Assembly (NCBI GenBank): GCA_044869955.1
Contig: JBIOYC010000190.1
Coordinates: 1-60,219, forward strand
DNA from: CALMKX01 sp044869955
GTDB lineage: Bacteria; Acidobacteriota; Thermoanaerobaculia; Multivoradales; SZUA-115
Reading direction: 5' to 3'
Length of the DNA: 60,219 nt
Positions 1 through 8,223 of the stretch are shown in pieces (the first letter of the stretch is position 1; the number at the start of each line of letters is the position of its first letter). The position numbers and the translations under genes are program-made. The notes under the pieces were generated by a model. The model saw nothing but the letters and a program-made list of their open reading frames with translations. It ran no database searches and was not told where the DNA came from.

Positions 1-236
1 AGGGGCGGGAGATGACGATCTTCCCCGGGGGCCGGCCATGACTTTCATCGCTACCACTCTCCACGTGGTTCTGGGTCTTCAGCTCGCAGCGCTGAGCGCT
101 GGCCCGGCGCCACCTTCGCTCTCACCCTAACCGGTTCAGCCCGAGAGCACGATCGTCAGCTCCCGATTGGCGGTGCAGGTCAGCGTGCGGCTCGCAGCCG
201 GTCGTCAGTGGCTTCTCGAACCGAGGCGGCTCGGCT
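1..236. other. Left-edge region without a confident gene
   Basis: No ORF here can be assigned with confidence. On the minus strand an ATG at 48-46 follows a GGAGAG sequence by about eight bases and reads MKVMAGPRGR towards the left edge; it could be the first codons of the next gene of the minus-strand operon. On the plus strand a frame is open from base 2 to a TAA at 129-131, which could instead be the 3' end of a gene entering from the left. Both are too short to decide. No strong terminator hairpin or promoter was seen. Confidence 0.3.
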
Positions 237-1409
237 TCAGCCCCCGCCGCCGAGCGCCCCCCGGTACATCGCCTCCACCTGCCCCGCGATGGCGTCCCAG
301 CCGTAGCGCTCACGGACCCGGACGGCACCGCGCCGGCCCATTTCCTCTGCGGCCCGGGGGTCGGCGAGGAGGGTGGTGAGGGCGGCGGCGAGGCCTTCAG
401 GGTCGCCGGGGGCCACCAGGCCGGCGCCGGCTTCCTCCACCTCCGCCGCCAGGCCCACCTCAGGGGTCACCACGGCCGGCCGGCCGGCCGCCCAGGCTTC
501 GAGCACCACGTTGCCGAAGTTCTCGGACAGGGAAGGCAGCACCAGGGCCAGGGCTCGCCTCAGCAGCCAGACCTTCTCGGCCCCCTCCACCGCTCCCAGG
601 AACCGCACACCCTCCGCCACCCCGAGCTCCCGAGCCAGCTGCTGGAGCCGCGGCAGGAGGCCCTCCTCGTCGTTGCCGGCCACCGCGAGGCGGGCGGCGG
701 GCACGGCGGGCAGCGCGGCGATCAGGCGCTCGAGCCCCTTCTTCCAGGACAGGCGGCCGAGGAAGAGGAAGAACGGCCTCTCGGCGAAGAGCGCCTCGAG
801 GCGGGGTGAGGGCGGCGTCTCGGGGTCTCGGCCGAAGACCTCGGCGTCGAGCCCGTTCGGCACCACGTGGAGGGGTGGCAGGCGGAAGCCGAAGCGCCGC
901 GCCTCGGCGGCCTCGAGCTCGCTGGTCACGTGCAGCCCCGCCGCAGCCTCGAGGTTGCGGCGGTCGATCACGGCGAGCCACAGCCGCTTGCGCAGCCGCC
1001 CCTGGCGGGTCACCAGCTCGGGCACCAGCATGCCCCGTGGCGCCACGAAGTAGGGCACGCCGCCCTTGCGGGCGAAGTGGCCGGCGGCGGCCGGCGGCCA
1101 GAGGAAGAGGGAGTGCAGGTGGGCGACGTCGAAGCCGGGGAGGGAGCCGGCGAGCGCCCGCCCCATGGTTGGGGAGACGTAGAGCCGGCGCGAGAGGGCG
1201 ATGGGGAAGTAGGTCACCAGGACGCCGTCCACGTCCACCGGCTGCCCTCGGGGCACGTCCAGCTCCTCGTCGCCGTTGACCGTGGTGGTGAAGACATGCA
1301 CCTCGTGCCCGGCCCGTGCCTGGGCTCTGGCCAGGCCGTGGGTGGAGTAGACCGGTCCGCCGTGGCGCCAGGCGGGCACGTAGGTGGGGATGATGTGGAG
1401 GATCCTCAC
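237..1409 (-). CDS. Glycosyltransferase family 4 (GT-B fold)
   Basis: A 390-residue cytoplasmic glycosyltransferase that probably adds one sugar to the lipid-linked repeat unit. The N-terminus (VRILHIIPTYVPAW, then GGPVYSTHGLA) is the typical donor/acceptor Rossmann start of GT4 enzymes. The C-terminal half has FLGRLSWKKGLERL and the EX7E nucleotide-sugar motif in SLSENFGNVVLEAW. The start is GTG at 1409-1407, forming a GTGA overlap with the stop of the preceding gene. A longer in-frame ATG at 1508 lies inside that gene and codes an Arg-rich non-homologous stretch, so it is rejected. Last clear gene of the operon in this window. Sugar specificity cannot be read from sequence. Confidence 0.88.
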   Translation of the reverse strand: MRILHIIPTYVPAWRHGGPVYSTHGLARAQARAGHEVHVFTTTVNGDEELDVPRGQPVDVDGVLVTYFPIALSRRLYVSPTMGRALAGSLPGFDVAHLHSLFLWPPAAAGHFARKGGVPYFVAPRGMLVPELVTRQGRLRKRLWLAVIDRRNLEAAAGLHVTSELEAAEARRFGFRLPPLHVVPNGLDAEVFGRDPETPPSPRLEALFAERPFFLFLGRLSWKKGLERLIAALPAVPAARLAVAGNDEEGLLPRLQQLARELGVAEGVRFLGAVEGAEKVWLLRRALALVLPSLSENFGNVVLEAWAAGRPAVVTPEVGLAAEVEEAGAGLVAPGDPEGLAAALTTLLADPRAAEEMGRRGAVRVRERYGWDAIAGQVEAMYRGALGGGG

Positions 1410-2608
1410 CGCCCCTCCCCCTCGTGCTCGGTCAGCAGCCTCGCGATCAGGTCGGCGAAGCGCCCGCGGTAGGCGGCCCAGGTGGCGCCCTCGGCGACCC
1501 GGCGACACTCGTCACGCAGGGCGAAGAGGGCTTCTCGATCCCGGGCGCACTCGACCAGGCGATCGGCCAGGGGCTGGGCCTCACCGGCCGGGACCACCCA
1601 GCCGGTCCGGCCCTCGATCACCAGCTCCTTGGCCCCCACCATGTCGGAGACGAGCACCGGCGTACCGGTGGCCAGGGCCTCGGCCACCACCATGCCGTAG
1701 CTGTCGTTGCGCGACGGCAGCACCAGCAGGTCGGCGCGGTGCAGCTCGCGAGCGAGCTCCGCCTGGGGCAGGGAGCCCACGGCGCGGACGCGCTCCGGCG
1801 GCAGGCGGACCAGGCGACCGGCCTCCTCGACCAGCGGGCCGACCAGGGTGAGGGTGGCGCCGGGCTCGCCGGCGAGCAGGCGGGCGAAGGCCTCCACCAG
1901 CAGGTCGAAGCCCTTGCGATAGATCGTGGCGCCACAGAAAAGGACGTTCAAGGCCCCGGGGGCCAGGCTCTGCTTCTTGGCGAAGAGCTCGAGCTCCGCC
2001 CCCAGAGCCACGGCGTGGACCTTCGCGGCGGGCACACCGGCTTCGAGATAGGTGCCGCGGGCCAGCTCCGAGACGGTCACGACGTGGTGAGCCAGGGCGA
2101 TCTCGGCCTCCTTCACGGCGACGATCCGCCGGTGCAACCCCGCAGGCTCACGGAAACCGTGCAGGCGGTCCTGGGCCTGGGGGTGGATCGCCGGGGCGTC
2201 GAGGATCGCCAACAGGCCCGCGGCCCGGGCGCGCTCGAGCTGCGTCCGCGCCGAGATCTCACAGGCCAGCACGCCGCGCAGGGGCAGCCGCGCCATCCCG
2301 CGCGCCGCCCAGCGGTCGAAGACGCGGCAGGCGGCGAAGTCCACCTGGAAGGCCGCCGCGCGGGGGAGGAGGGCGTCCCCCAACCGGCGCAAGCCGGGCA
2401 CGGCGGCCAGGGACCGGGTGCGCGCGCTGGGCAGCGGCACGGCGGCGTAGCGCAGCCACCTCCGGCGCAGGGCCGCCGGCAGCGCCCGGAGCCTCCCCGG
2501 GTCGGCCGGCACGCCGGACCAGTAGCCGGCGAGCAGCCCCGTCGCCTCGAGAGCCAGGGCCGCCTGGTGGGAATGCTGGCGGCCCGGGTGGGTGACCAGG
2601 ATGCTCAT
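1406..2608 (-). CDS. Glycosyltransferase family 4
   Basis: 400 residues, GT-B fold, cytoplasmic or membrane-associated. It opens with MSILVTHPGRQHSHQAALAL, a start seen in GT4 enzymes of surface polysaccharide clusters. It has a mid-protein VLFCGATIYRKGFDLLVEAF segment and a C-terminal donor-binding motif (SRNDSYGMVVAEALATG, a variant of EX7E). It begins one base after the stop of the membrane protein at 2610-3956 and overlaps the next gene by four bases, so all three are presumably co-translated. The likely role is one linkage in the repeat unit; donor and acceptor are unknown. Confidence 0.86.
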   Translation of the reverse strand: MSILVTHPGRQHSHQAALALEATGLLAGYWSGVPADPGRLRALPAALRRRWLRYAAVPLPSARTRSLAAVPGLRRLGDALLPRAAAFQVDFAACRVFDRWAARGMARLPLRGVLACEISARTQLERARAAGLLAILDAPAIHPQAQDRLHGFREPAGLHRRIVAVKEAEIALAHHVVTVSELARGTYLEAGVPAAKVHAVALGAELELFAKKQSLAPGALNVLFCGATIYRKGFDLLVEAFARLLAGEPGATLTLVGPLVEEAGRLVRLPPERVRAVGSLPQAELARELHRADLLVLPSRNDSYGMVVAEALATGTPVLVSDMVGAKELVIEGRTGWVVPAGEAQPLADRLVECARDREALFALRDECRRVAEGATWAAYRGRFADLIARLLTEHEGEGR

Positions 2609-2609
2609 T

Positions 2610-3956
2610 TCAAGGCGCGGGGGCGAAGGGCTCGTCCAGGCGCTTGACCAGCATCAGCAGCCCGGCGAAGAACCACAGGTAGACGCCGGCCGTGATGTTG
2701 AAGACCACGGCACCGGGCAGGTGAGCGAGGAAAACCATGGCACAGGTGCTGGCCATGGCCCGGTGGAAGCGCGTGCGCAGGCGGAAGACCTGCCCGACGG
2801 CGAGCAAGATCAGGTAGACCCTCACGAAGTACACGGCGAGGAAGCCCACGGGCCCCAGCTCGACCATCACCCGGCTCGGCTCGTCCTCCAGCCGGAGACC
2901 CCTGAGCCAGCTGTAGGCCGGGATGCCCCGGGTGACCGCCTCGGCGGTCTGGTGGGTGGCGCCGATGCCGAAGCCCAGGGGCCCCACCTCGCCCAGCAGC
3001 TCGAAGGGATGGACGAACGGCGAGGTCAGCCGCTCGCCGAGGTCCTGGGTGCCGTGGGCGCGGCCGTAGAAGGCCTCCACGGCCTCGGCGTTGACGAAGT
3101 TGATCAGCGCCACCACCACGGCGGCCCCCAGCAGCAGACGCCCGAGGGTGCTCACGCCACCTTCCTCGCGGGCGATGGCCAGCCAGGCGTAGAGGGGGAA
3201 GAGCAGCGCCAGCAGGAAGACCGGCCCGCGTGAGCCGCTCATCAGCATGCCGAGCAGGGTCAGGCCGAGGGCCGCGTAGTGGCGGACGTTTCCGCGCCAG
3301 CGCCAACGGGTGGTGGCGAGGATGGCGAGCACCAGGAAGGCGGTGATCAGCAGGTAGGAGGTGTAGCCGGAGATGTAGGAGAAGGTGCCGGTCACCCGCA
3401 CCTGCTGCGAGGAGCCGAAGGTCGTGATCAGGCCCGCCTCGCCGCCGCCCCTGGCGTAGGTGTTGAGGCGGCTCGAGGCCGGGCTGGCGAATTGGGCGAG
3501 GGCGAGCAAGCCGATCGGGATGGCGAGCAGGGAGTAGCGGGAGAGGAAGCGCGCGAGCTCGCGGTCGTCCTCGAAGGCGGCGGGCACCACCCACACCAGG
3601 GGGACGTAGAGGAAGTAGGCCTTGAAGCCCAGGATCCCCACCAGGGTGTTGGGCAGGTTGGGGTTGAAGATCTCCAGGGCACCGAGGAAGAGGCCGGCGA
3701 GGGTGCCGGCGACCAGGGGCGGTGGCACGGACACCCGCAGAGCCCGGCGGTCGGCCAGGAAGCCGGCGTAGACGCCCAGCAGGAGCACGTCCTTGGCGAA
3801 GTAGACGAGGTCCTGGGCGCCGGGCACCAGCCACTTGCGGATGGCCCCCTCGGCCACCACCATCACCATCGCCGCGACCAGAGCCTGACGCCAGCGCGAA
3901 AAGGCCCAGGCCGTCGCCGCGGCGCCCGCCACCAGGACCAGAAACCGTTCGTTCAC
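2610..3956 (-). CDS. O-antigen polymerase/ligase-like membrane protein
   Basis: A 448-residue polytopic inner-membrane protein with about ten to twelve hydrophobic segments. A large loop around residues 240-330 follows the conserved-looking GLTLLGMLMSGSRGP stretch, the usual place of the SR-G motif in Wzy/WaaL-type proteins. The likely role is polymerisation of lipid-linked repeat units in the periplasm, or their ligation. The start is GTG at 3956-3954 (VNERFLVLVAG), overlapping the upstream glycosyltransferase stop as GTGA. A much longer frame to 4802 lacks membrane character upstream and is a shadow of that gene. Polymerase and ligase cannot be told apart by sequence; position inside the glycosyltransferase operon favours polymerase. 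Confidence 0.75.
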   Translation of the reverse strand: MNERFLVLVAGAAATAWAFSRWRQALVAAMVMVVAEGAIRKWLVPGAQDLVYFAKDVLLLGVYAGFLADRRALRVSVPPPLVAGTLAGLFLGALEIFNPNLPNTLVGILGFKAYFLYVPLVWVVPAAFEDDRELARFLSRYSLLAIPIGLLALAQFASPASSRLNTYARGGGEAGLITTFGSSQQVRVTGTFSYISGYTSYLLITAFLVLAILATTRWRWRGNVRHYAALGLTLLGMLMSGSRGPVFLLALLFPLYAWLAIAREEGGVSTLGRLLLGAAVVVALINFVNAEAVEAFYGRAHGTQDLGERLTSPFVHPFELLGEVGPLGFGIGATHQTAEAVTRGIPAYSWLRGLRLEDEPSRVMVELGPVGFLAVYFVRVYLILLAVGQVFRLRTRFHRAMASTCAMVFLAHLPGAVVFNITAGVYLWFFAGLLMLVKRLDEPFAPAP

Positions 3957-5002
3957 CTCGACTTCCTCTCGACCACCTCGGCGAGCAGGGCCAGGTAGGC
4001 GTCGGCGACGGCGGTGGGGTGGTGGCGAGCGAGGTGCTCTACCGCGCCGGCCCACAGGCGCTCGCGAGCGGCGGGCTCGGCGAGGAGCGGGGCGAGGACC
4101 TCGGCGAGGGCGAGGGCGTCGCCGTTCTCGAAGGTCCGGCCGCAGGCGCCGATCGCCTCGGAGAGGCCGCCCCCCGCCGAGCCCACCACCACGGCGCCGC
4201 AGGCGATGCCCTCGAGGGCTACCACCCCGAAGGGCTCCTGGTAGCGCGAGGGCACCACCAGGATGCGATGCCGGCAGAGCTCCCGGGCCAGCTCCTCGCC
4301 GGTCCGCCTGCCCAGGAAGCGCACGCGCCCGCCGAGCCCCGCCTCCCGGGCCTGTCGCTCCAGGGGCTCGCGCTCGGGGCCGTCGCCGATCACGGTCAGC
4401 CCGGGCTCGATCCCCCGTGCCGCGAGCCGGCCGAGGGCCGCGAGCAGCACGTCGGCGCCCTTGTCGGAGACCAGCCGGCCGACGAAGAGGAGGTCGCGAT
4501 CGCGGGGGATCTCCGGCCTCGGCCGGAACAGCTCGGCCCGGTAGGGGTTGGGCAGCACCCGGGCGCGCGAGCGCGGCCAGGTGCGGGCGAGGTCGGCGGC
4601 CATGGCGTTCGAGACGGCGATCGAGGCCGCCGCCAAGGGCAGCAAGCCCCGCTTCAGGCGGTCCGCGAGGGCGATGTGTCCGTGGCTGCGACAGTACCAG
4701 CTGTGATGGTTCACCACCCACGGCCGGCGCACCAGGAGCAGGGGCCAGAGCTCGCGCAGCGAGACGTTGGCCTGGAAGTAGACGTCGCACCAGCGCGCCC
4801 AACGCAGCCGCTCGCGGGGCGAGGGGAGACGCACGAGCCGGTAGCCGGGAGCCTCGGCCGAAGGCTCCACGGCCGCGGGCGTGGTGGTCAGCACCACCAC
4901 CTCATGGCCCTTCGCCGCGAAGCCCTCGGCGAGCAGGGCGACCACGGTCTCGAGCCCGCCGACGCTGGGGGCAAAGGCGGGGGAGGAGAGGAGGATCTTC
5001 AT
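3953..5002 (-). CDS. Glycosyltransferase family 4
   Basis: 349 residues. The N-terminus MKILLSSPAFAPSVGGLETV is a textbook GT4 start and fixes the ATG at 5002-5000; the 28 in-frame residues upstream are Arg/Ser-rich and run into the repeat region. The C-terminal half carries LLFVGRLVSDKGADVLL and the EX7E motif in RYQEPFGVVALEGIACG. It is the first gene after a 290-base gap holding a large inverted repeat, so its transcript may be separated from, or modulated relative to, the upstream part of the cluster. It overlaps the membrane protein downstream by four bases. Confidence 0.88.
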   Translation of the reverse strand: MKILLSSPAFAPSVGGLETVVALLAEGFAAKGHEVVVLTTTPAAVEPSAEAPGYRLVRLPSPRERLRWARWCDVYFQANVSLRELWPLLLVRRPWVVNHHSWYCRSHGHIALADRLKRGLLPLAAASIAVSNAMAADLARTWPRSRARVLPNPYRAELFRPRPEIPRDRDLLFVGRLVSDKGADVLLAALGRLAARGIEPGLTVIGDGPEREPLERQAREAGLGGRVRFLGRRTGEELARELCRHRILVVPSRYQEPFGVVALEGIACGAVVVGSAGGGLSEAIGACGRTFENGDALALAEVLAPLLAEPAARERLWAGAVEHLARHHPTAVADAYLALLAEVVERKSR

Positions 5003-5068
5003 CCGGGTGGCTATTCTGGCGCAGCGGGATGGTCCGCGAGAGATTGAGATGCCCTGGCGCTCGTGTCT

Positions 5069-5306
5069 GCGAGTGACTGAAGTCACTCGCTACCCATGAA
5101 CGTCCCTAGCGGGACGGGGGAGATCCCTCGGCTCCGGGCCTGCGGCCCTCCTCTCGGGATGACGACGGGACCAGCGTGGCAAACGTTCCCCGTTGTCATC
5201 CCGACCGGAGCCGGAGGAGCGCAGCGACGGAGGCGCAGCGGAGGGATCTCCTTTCCCCCGTCCCGCTAGGGACGTTCATGGGTAGCGAGCGATTTCAATC
5301 GCTCGC
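5069..5306. repeat. Large REP-like inverted repeat inside the EPS operon
   Basis: Two copies of one element lie head to head. The left copy begins with a perfect hairpin (GCGAGTGACT-GA-AGTCACTCGC, 5069-5090). The right copy ends with a sister hairpin of the same design (5285-5306, stem GCGAGCGATT). Inside these, both copies share the inverted sequences TACCCATGAACGTCCCTAGC, GGGACGGGGG and GAGATCCCTC, followed by diverged GGGATGAC/GGTCGGGATGAC segments. The right hairpin holds the stop codon of the gene at 5295-6353. It resembles the dispersed GGGATCTCC...GTCATC intergenic palindromes common in many genomes. It may stabilise or attenuate the operon mRNA. The rest of 5003-5294 has no gene. Confidence 0.85.
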
Positions 5307-6353
5307 GAGGCCCCGGCAGAGGAGCTCCGCCACCTCCTCCGCCTGCTGCCTCAGGGAATGCCCGCCGTACCAGGCGTGGGCGGCGTCGGCGATCGCCTGG
5401 AGCACCTCCTCGCCCGCTCCCTGGCCGGGCCGCCAGAGGGGAGGGTCTGGCGGCCAAGAGACAGCGTCCGCGGCGCAGACCGGCAGGAGGCCGTGGGCGG
5501 CGTAGGCGGCGAAGATCGTCGACTTGCCGAGGAAGTCCGGCGGGTAGGCGAGGAAGCCGGCGCCGGCTCCGAACAGCTCCTGGCTGACGCGGTCCGCCGG
5601 CAGGGCCCCGAGGGAGAGCACCGGGGCGCCGGCCACCTCCCGCGGCGTCCCCGGCAGGGGCGAGCCAATGTCGCGGACCTCCTCGATCCCCAGCTCCCGG
5701 CAGGTCCTCTCGAGGGCCGGTCGGGCAGGGCCGAAGGCCCGGGTGCGTGCCCCCGGACCGCCGAAGACCACCAGCCGGCGCGGCCGGGCGCCGAGCGGCG
5801 GCACCTCCGCGGGCTCGCCTACCGTCGAGAAGACCGGCATCACCGAGACCCTCTCCCGCGGCACGAAGGCGGCGAGCAGCTCGGCGTAGAGGGGCAGCGA
5901 GGTGCCCCGCCAGTCGGCCGAGTGGGCCAGCCGGCGAACCAGGCTCCGCTGCCAGGGTCGCAGCCAGAACGAGCTAGTCCAGGGCGGACCGCTGGCCCAC
6001 AGCTCGTGGAAGCAGGCCAGCAGGGGCCCGCCCGTGACCTGGCGGTGGCGCCGCAGCCCGGCCACCAACCAGCCCGGGCAACCGCGGCGGGCATAGCCGT
6101 AGTTGGCGTAGTGGACGAGCACCGCCGAGCCTCCCTCGGCCGCGAGGTCCGCCGCCAGCGGCCCGGCGCCCCGGGCCGTGACGGCCCGGGCCGGGTGCTC
6201 GGCCGTGCCGCGCCAGCCGGGATCGCCGACCAGGAAGCGGCTCTCGACGCCGTGCTGCTCCGCCAGGGCGCCGGCCAGGGCGAGGGCGTAGGTGCCCACG
6301 CCTTCGAGGGGCGGCGGCAGGGTGGGCACCAGGTGGAGCAGGCGCGCGCTCAC
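5295..6353 (-). CDS. Glycosyltransferase-like protein, divergent GT-B
   Basis: 352 residues. The N-terminus (LLHLVPTLPPPLEGVGTYALALAGAL) and the mid-protein strand RRLVVFGGPGARTRAFGPAR suggest a GT-B fold. The C-terminal EX7E motif of GT4 is not visible; that place reads GFLAYPPDFLGKSTIFAAY. It could be a very divergent glycosyltransferase of the repeat-unit pathway or an inactive partner. The start is GTG at 6353-6351 with a GTGA overlap with the methyltransferase stop. Its last codons and stop lie within the hairpin of the adjacent inverted repeat. Confidence 0.6.
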   Translation of the reverse strand: MSARLLHLVPTLPPPLEGVGTYALALAGALAEQHGVESRFLVGDPGWRGTAEHPARAVTARGAGPLAADLAAEGGSAVLVHYANYGYARRGCPGWLVAGLRRHRQVTGGPLLACFHELWASGPPWTSSFWLRPWQRSLVRRLAHSADWRGTSLPLYAELLAAFVPRERVSVMPVFSTVGEPAEVPPLGARPRRLVVFGGPGARTRAFGPARPALERTCRELGIEEVRDIGSPLPGTPREVAGAPVLSLGALPADRVSQELFGAGAGFLAYPPDFLGKSTIFAAYAAHGLLPVCAADAVSWPPDPPLWRPGQGAGEEVLQAIADAAHAWYGGHSLRQQAEEVAELLCRGLASD

Positions 6354-7078
6354 GCCTTCTCCGCCACCACCAGCGTCTGCTGGCCGAGCCAGCGCGCCCA
6401 GCGCCGGCCCTCGAGCCCGGGCAGGGGACGGGCGGGCCGCCCTGGCCAGCTGGGCACGCTATGGCAGCAGCCGTCGAACGACGTGACCGAGAGCCCCGCT
6501 CTGCGCACCATCGATACCGTGCGCGGCGCCAGCATCAGCCGGTTGATCGGCTGCCCGGCTTCCGAGAAGCGGCGGCCGGTCAGGCGCAGGAAGGCCCGAT
6601 AGAGAGCCCAGACGTTGGCGTAGTTGGGGGTCGAGAGGAAGAGCCGACCCCCCGGGGCGAGCACCCTCGCCAGCTCCGCGACGGCCACCGCCGGTCGGGG
6701 CGTGTGCTCGATCGTCTCGCAGGAGATCACGGTCTCGAAGCAGCCGTCGTCCGTCGGGATGGCCTGGATGTCCGCCACCGCGAAGCCGACGTTGTCGAGC
6801 CCGAGCTGTGAGGCCAGGGCGCGGCCCATGGCCACGGCGGTGGCCGAGAAGTCCACCGCCAGCACCCGCCGCGGTGCTTCCTGCCGCCGCGCCAGCCAGC
6901 AGGCGAAGTCACCCCGCCCGCAGCCGATCTCGAGCAGGCGGCGTCCGCCGAGGTCCCGCGCCGGCTCCAGCCGCTCGCGGATCATCTGGTGCCAGGGGGA
7001 GTCCGGCTCGAGGGCCACGCCCAGGCCGGCGTGCCAGGCCTCGTAGGCACGGCGGGCGTCGGAGCGTGGAGGGCTCAT
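6350..7078 (-). CDS. Class I SAM-dependent methyltransferase
   Basis: 242 residues, cytoplasmic. Motif I is clear (RRLLEIGCGRGDFACWLARR, about residues 45-65), followed by the acidic end of strand 2 (VLAVDFSATAV) and the post-motif region VISCETIEHTPRPAVAVAEL with LAPGGRLFLSTPNY. These are standard Methyltransf_11/25-type features. In this setting it probably O-methylates a sugar or caps a glycan. The start is ATG at 7078-7076, overlapping the stop of the upstream glycosyltransferase as ATGA; the longer frame to 8068 is that gene's shadow. A role in quinone or small-molecule methylation cannot be excluded but fits the location less well. Confidence 0.8.
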   Translation of the reverse strand: MSPPRSDARRAYEAWHAGLGVALEPDSPWHQMIRERLEPARDLGGRRLLEIGCGRGDFACWLARRQEAPRRVLAVDFSATAVAMGRALASQLGLDNVGFAVADIQAIPTDDGCFETVISCETIEHTPRPAVAVAELARVLAPGGRLFLSTPNYANVWALYRAFLRLTGRRFSEAGQPINRLMLAPRTVSMVRRAGLSVTSFDGCCHSVPSWPGRPARPLPGLEGRRWARWLGQQTLVVAEKA

Positions 7079-8223
7079 GGTGGGGCCGTCGATCCGCTCT
7101 GCCGCAGGGAGGCCAGGCTCTCGAAGAGGGCGAGACAGGGCGCGGCGAGCTGGCGCCAACGATAGCGCTCGGCGACGGCCCGTGCGCCGGCGGCGCAGCG
7201 AGCGGCCAGCTCCGGCTCGACGAGGAGGCGATCGATCGCCGCCGCCAGCGCGCGCGCGTCCGCCGGTGGCACCAGCAGGGCGCTCTCGCCGTCCCGGAGC
7301 AGGTCCGGGGCGCCGCCGACGGCAGTGGCCACGATGGCTCGGCCGGCCGCCATGGCCTCGGTCAAGGCCAGGCTCCAGCCCTCGGAGAGAGTGGGGAAGA
7401 CGAAAACCCGGCAACGGCCCAGCGCCGCCGCCATCTCCTCGCGCGAGCCCTCGGACAAGACCTCGATCCGGTCGGCCAGCGCTGGCGGGAAGTCGGCGCG
7501 GACCGCCGCGGAGCTCGCGCGGGTGCCCAGGCAGGCGAGGGTGGCCTCGGGATGCGCCGCCGTCACCTCGGCGAAGGCGGCGGCGAGGTGGTGCGTGCCC
7601 TTGGCGGGCAGCCATTGGCCCAGGAAGGCGAGCCGTGGCTCGGCGGGCAGCGGCGGCGCGTCGAAGAAGGCGTCGGGCACGGAGTTCGGAACGCGGATCA
7701 CCCGCTCGGCCGGAGCCCAGCCGCGCTCGACCAGGAAGCGCTCTTCGGTCCGGTTGAGACAGAGCACCCGGTCCGACCGGCGACCGGCGAGGGCGAGCAG
7801 GGCGTCCATCACGGGCCCCTGGAAAAGCCGGAAGGGCAGGGAGAAGGGCCTGCCGAGTCGCTCCGCCTCCCGCGCGGTGGCCTCGAGGTAGAGGGGCTCG
7901 AGGCCGTGGAACTGGGTCACCAGGGTGAGCGGGGCGAGCCGAGGTTGGTGGGGCCGGGCGAGCAGCGCGAGCCAACCGGAAAAGGAGTGGAAGAGCACCA
8001 GGTCGAAGCGGTCGGCCTCGGCGAGCAGCCGCCGGGCCACCGCCCAGGGGTAGGTCAGCGGAAACCAACGAGGCCCCCGTCCGGCGAGAGCGGGGAAGTC
8101 TTGAGGCGTCCAGATGGTGGCCTCGTGGCCGTGCTCCTGCAGCAGCTCGGCTCGTTCGAGAGCCCAGCCGAAGACGGCGGAGCGGGGATCGCGTGGCGCG
8201 TGGAGGACCAACAGGACCCTCAA
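7075..8223 (-). CDS. Glycosyltransferase family 4
   Basis: 382 residues, GT-B fold. It starts RVLLVLHAPRDPRSAVFGWA and carries LAFLGQWLPAKGTHHLAAAF and the EX7E motif in PTLSEGWSLALTEAMAAG. The start is a TTG at 8223-8221 that overlaps the upstream stop as TTGA, with GGAGG a few bases upstream; there is no better ATG or GTG before the conserved strand. It is co-translated with the methyltransferase and with the next glycosyltransferase. Sugar specificity is unknown. Confidence 0.85.
   Translation of the reverse strand: MRVLLVLHAPRDPRSAVFGWALERAELLQEHGHEATIWTPQDFPALAGRGPRWFPLTYPWAVARRLLAEADRFDLVLFHSFSGWLALLARPHQPRLAPLTLVTQFHGLEPLYLEATAREAERLGRPFSLPFRLFQGPVMDALLALAGRRSDRVLCLNRTEERFLVERGWAPAERVIRVPNSVPDAFFDAPPLPAEPRLAFLGQWLPAKGTHHLAAAFAEVTAAHPEATLACLGTRASSAAVRADFPPALADRIEVLSEGSREEMAAALGRCRVFVFPTLSEGWSLALTEAMAAGRAIVATAVGGAPDLLRDGESALLVPPADARALAAAIDRLLVEPELAARCAAGARAVAERYRWRQLAAPCLALFESLASLRQSGSTAPP

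Noticed and set aside
2610..4802. 730-residue ORF including the O-antigen polymerase-like protein
   Set aside because: The upstream 280 residues are Pro/Arg-rich and antiphase to a well-supported glycosyltransferase gene. The membrane protein starts at GTG 3956.
5176..5505. 109-residue plus-strand ORF with HPDRSRRSA-like peptide
   Set aside because: It is encoded by the inverted repeat and by the antisense of a glycosyltransferase-like gene. Such peptides are typical spurious translations of dispersed palindromes.
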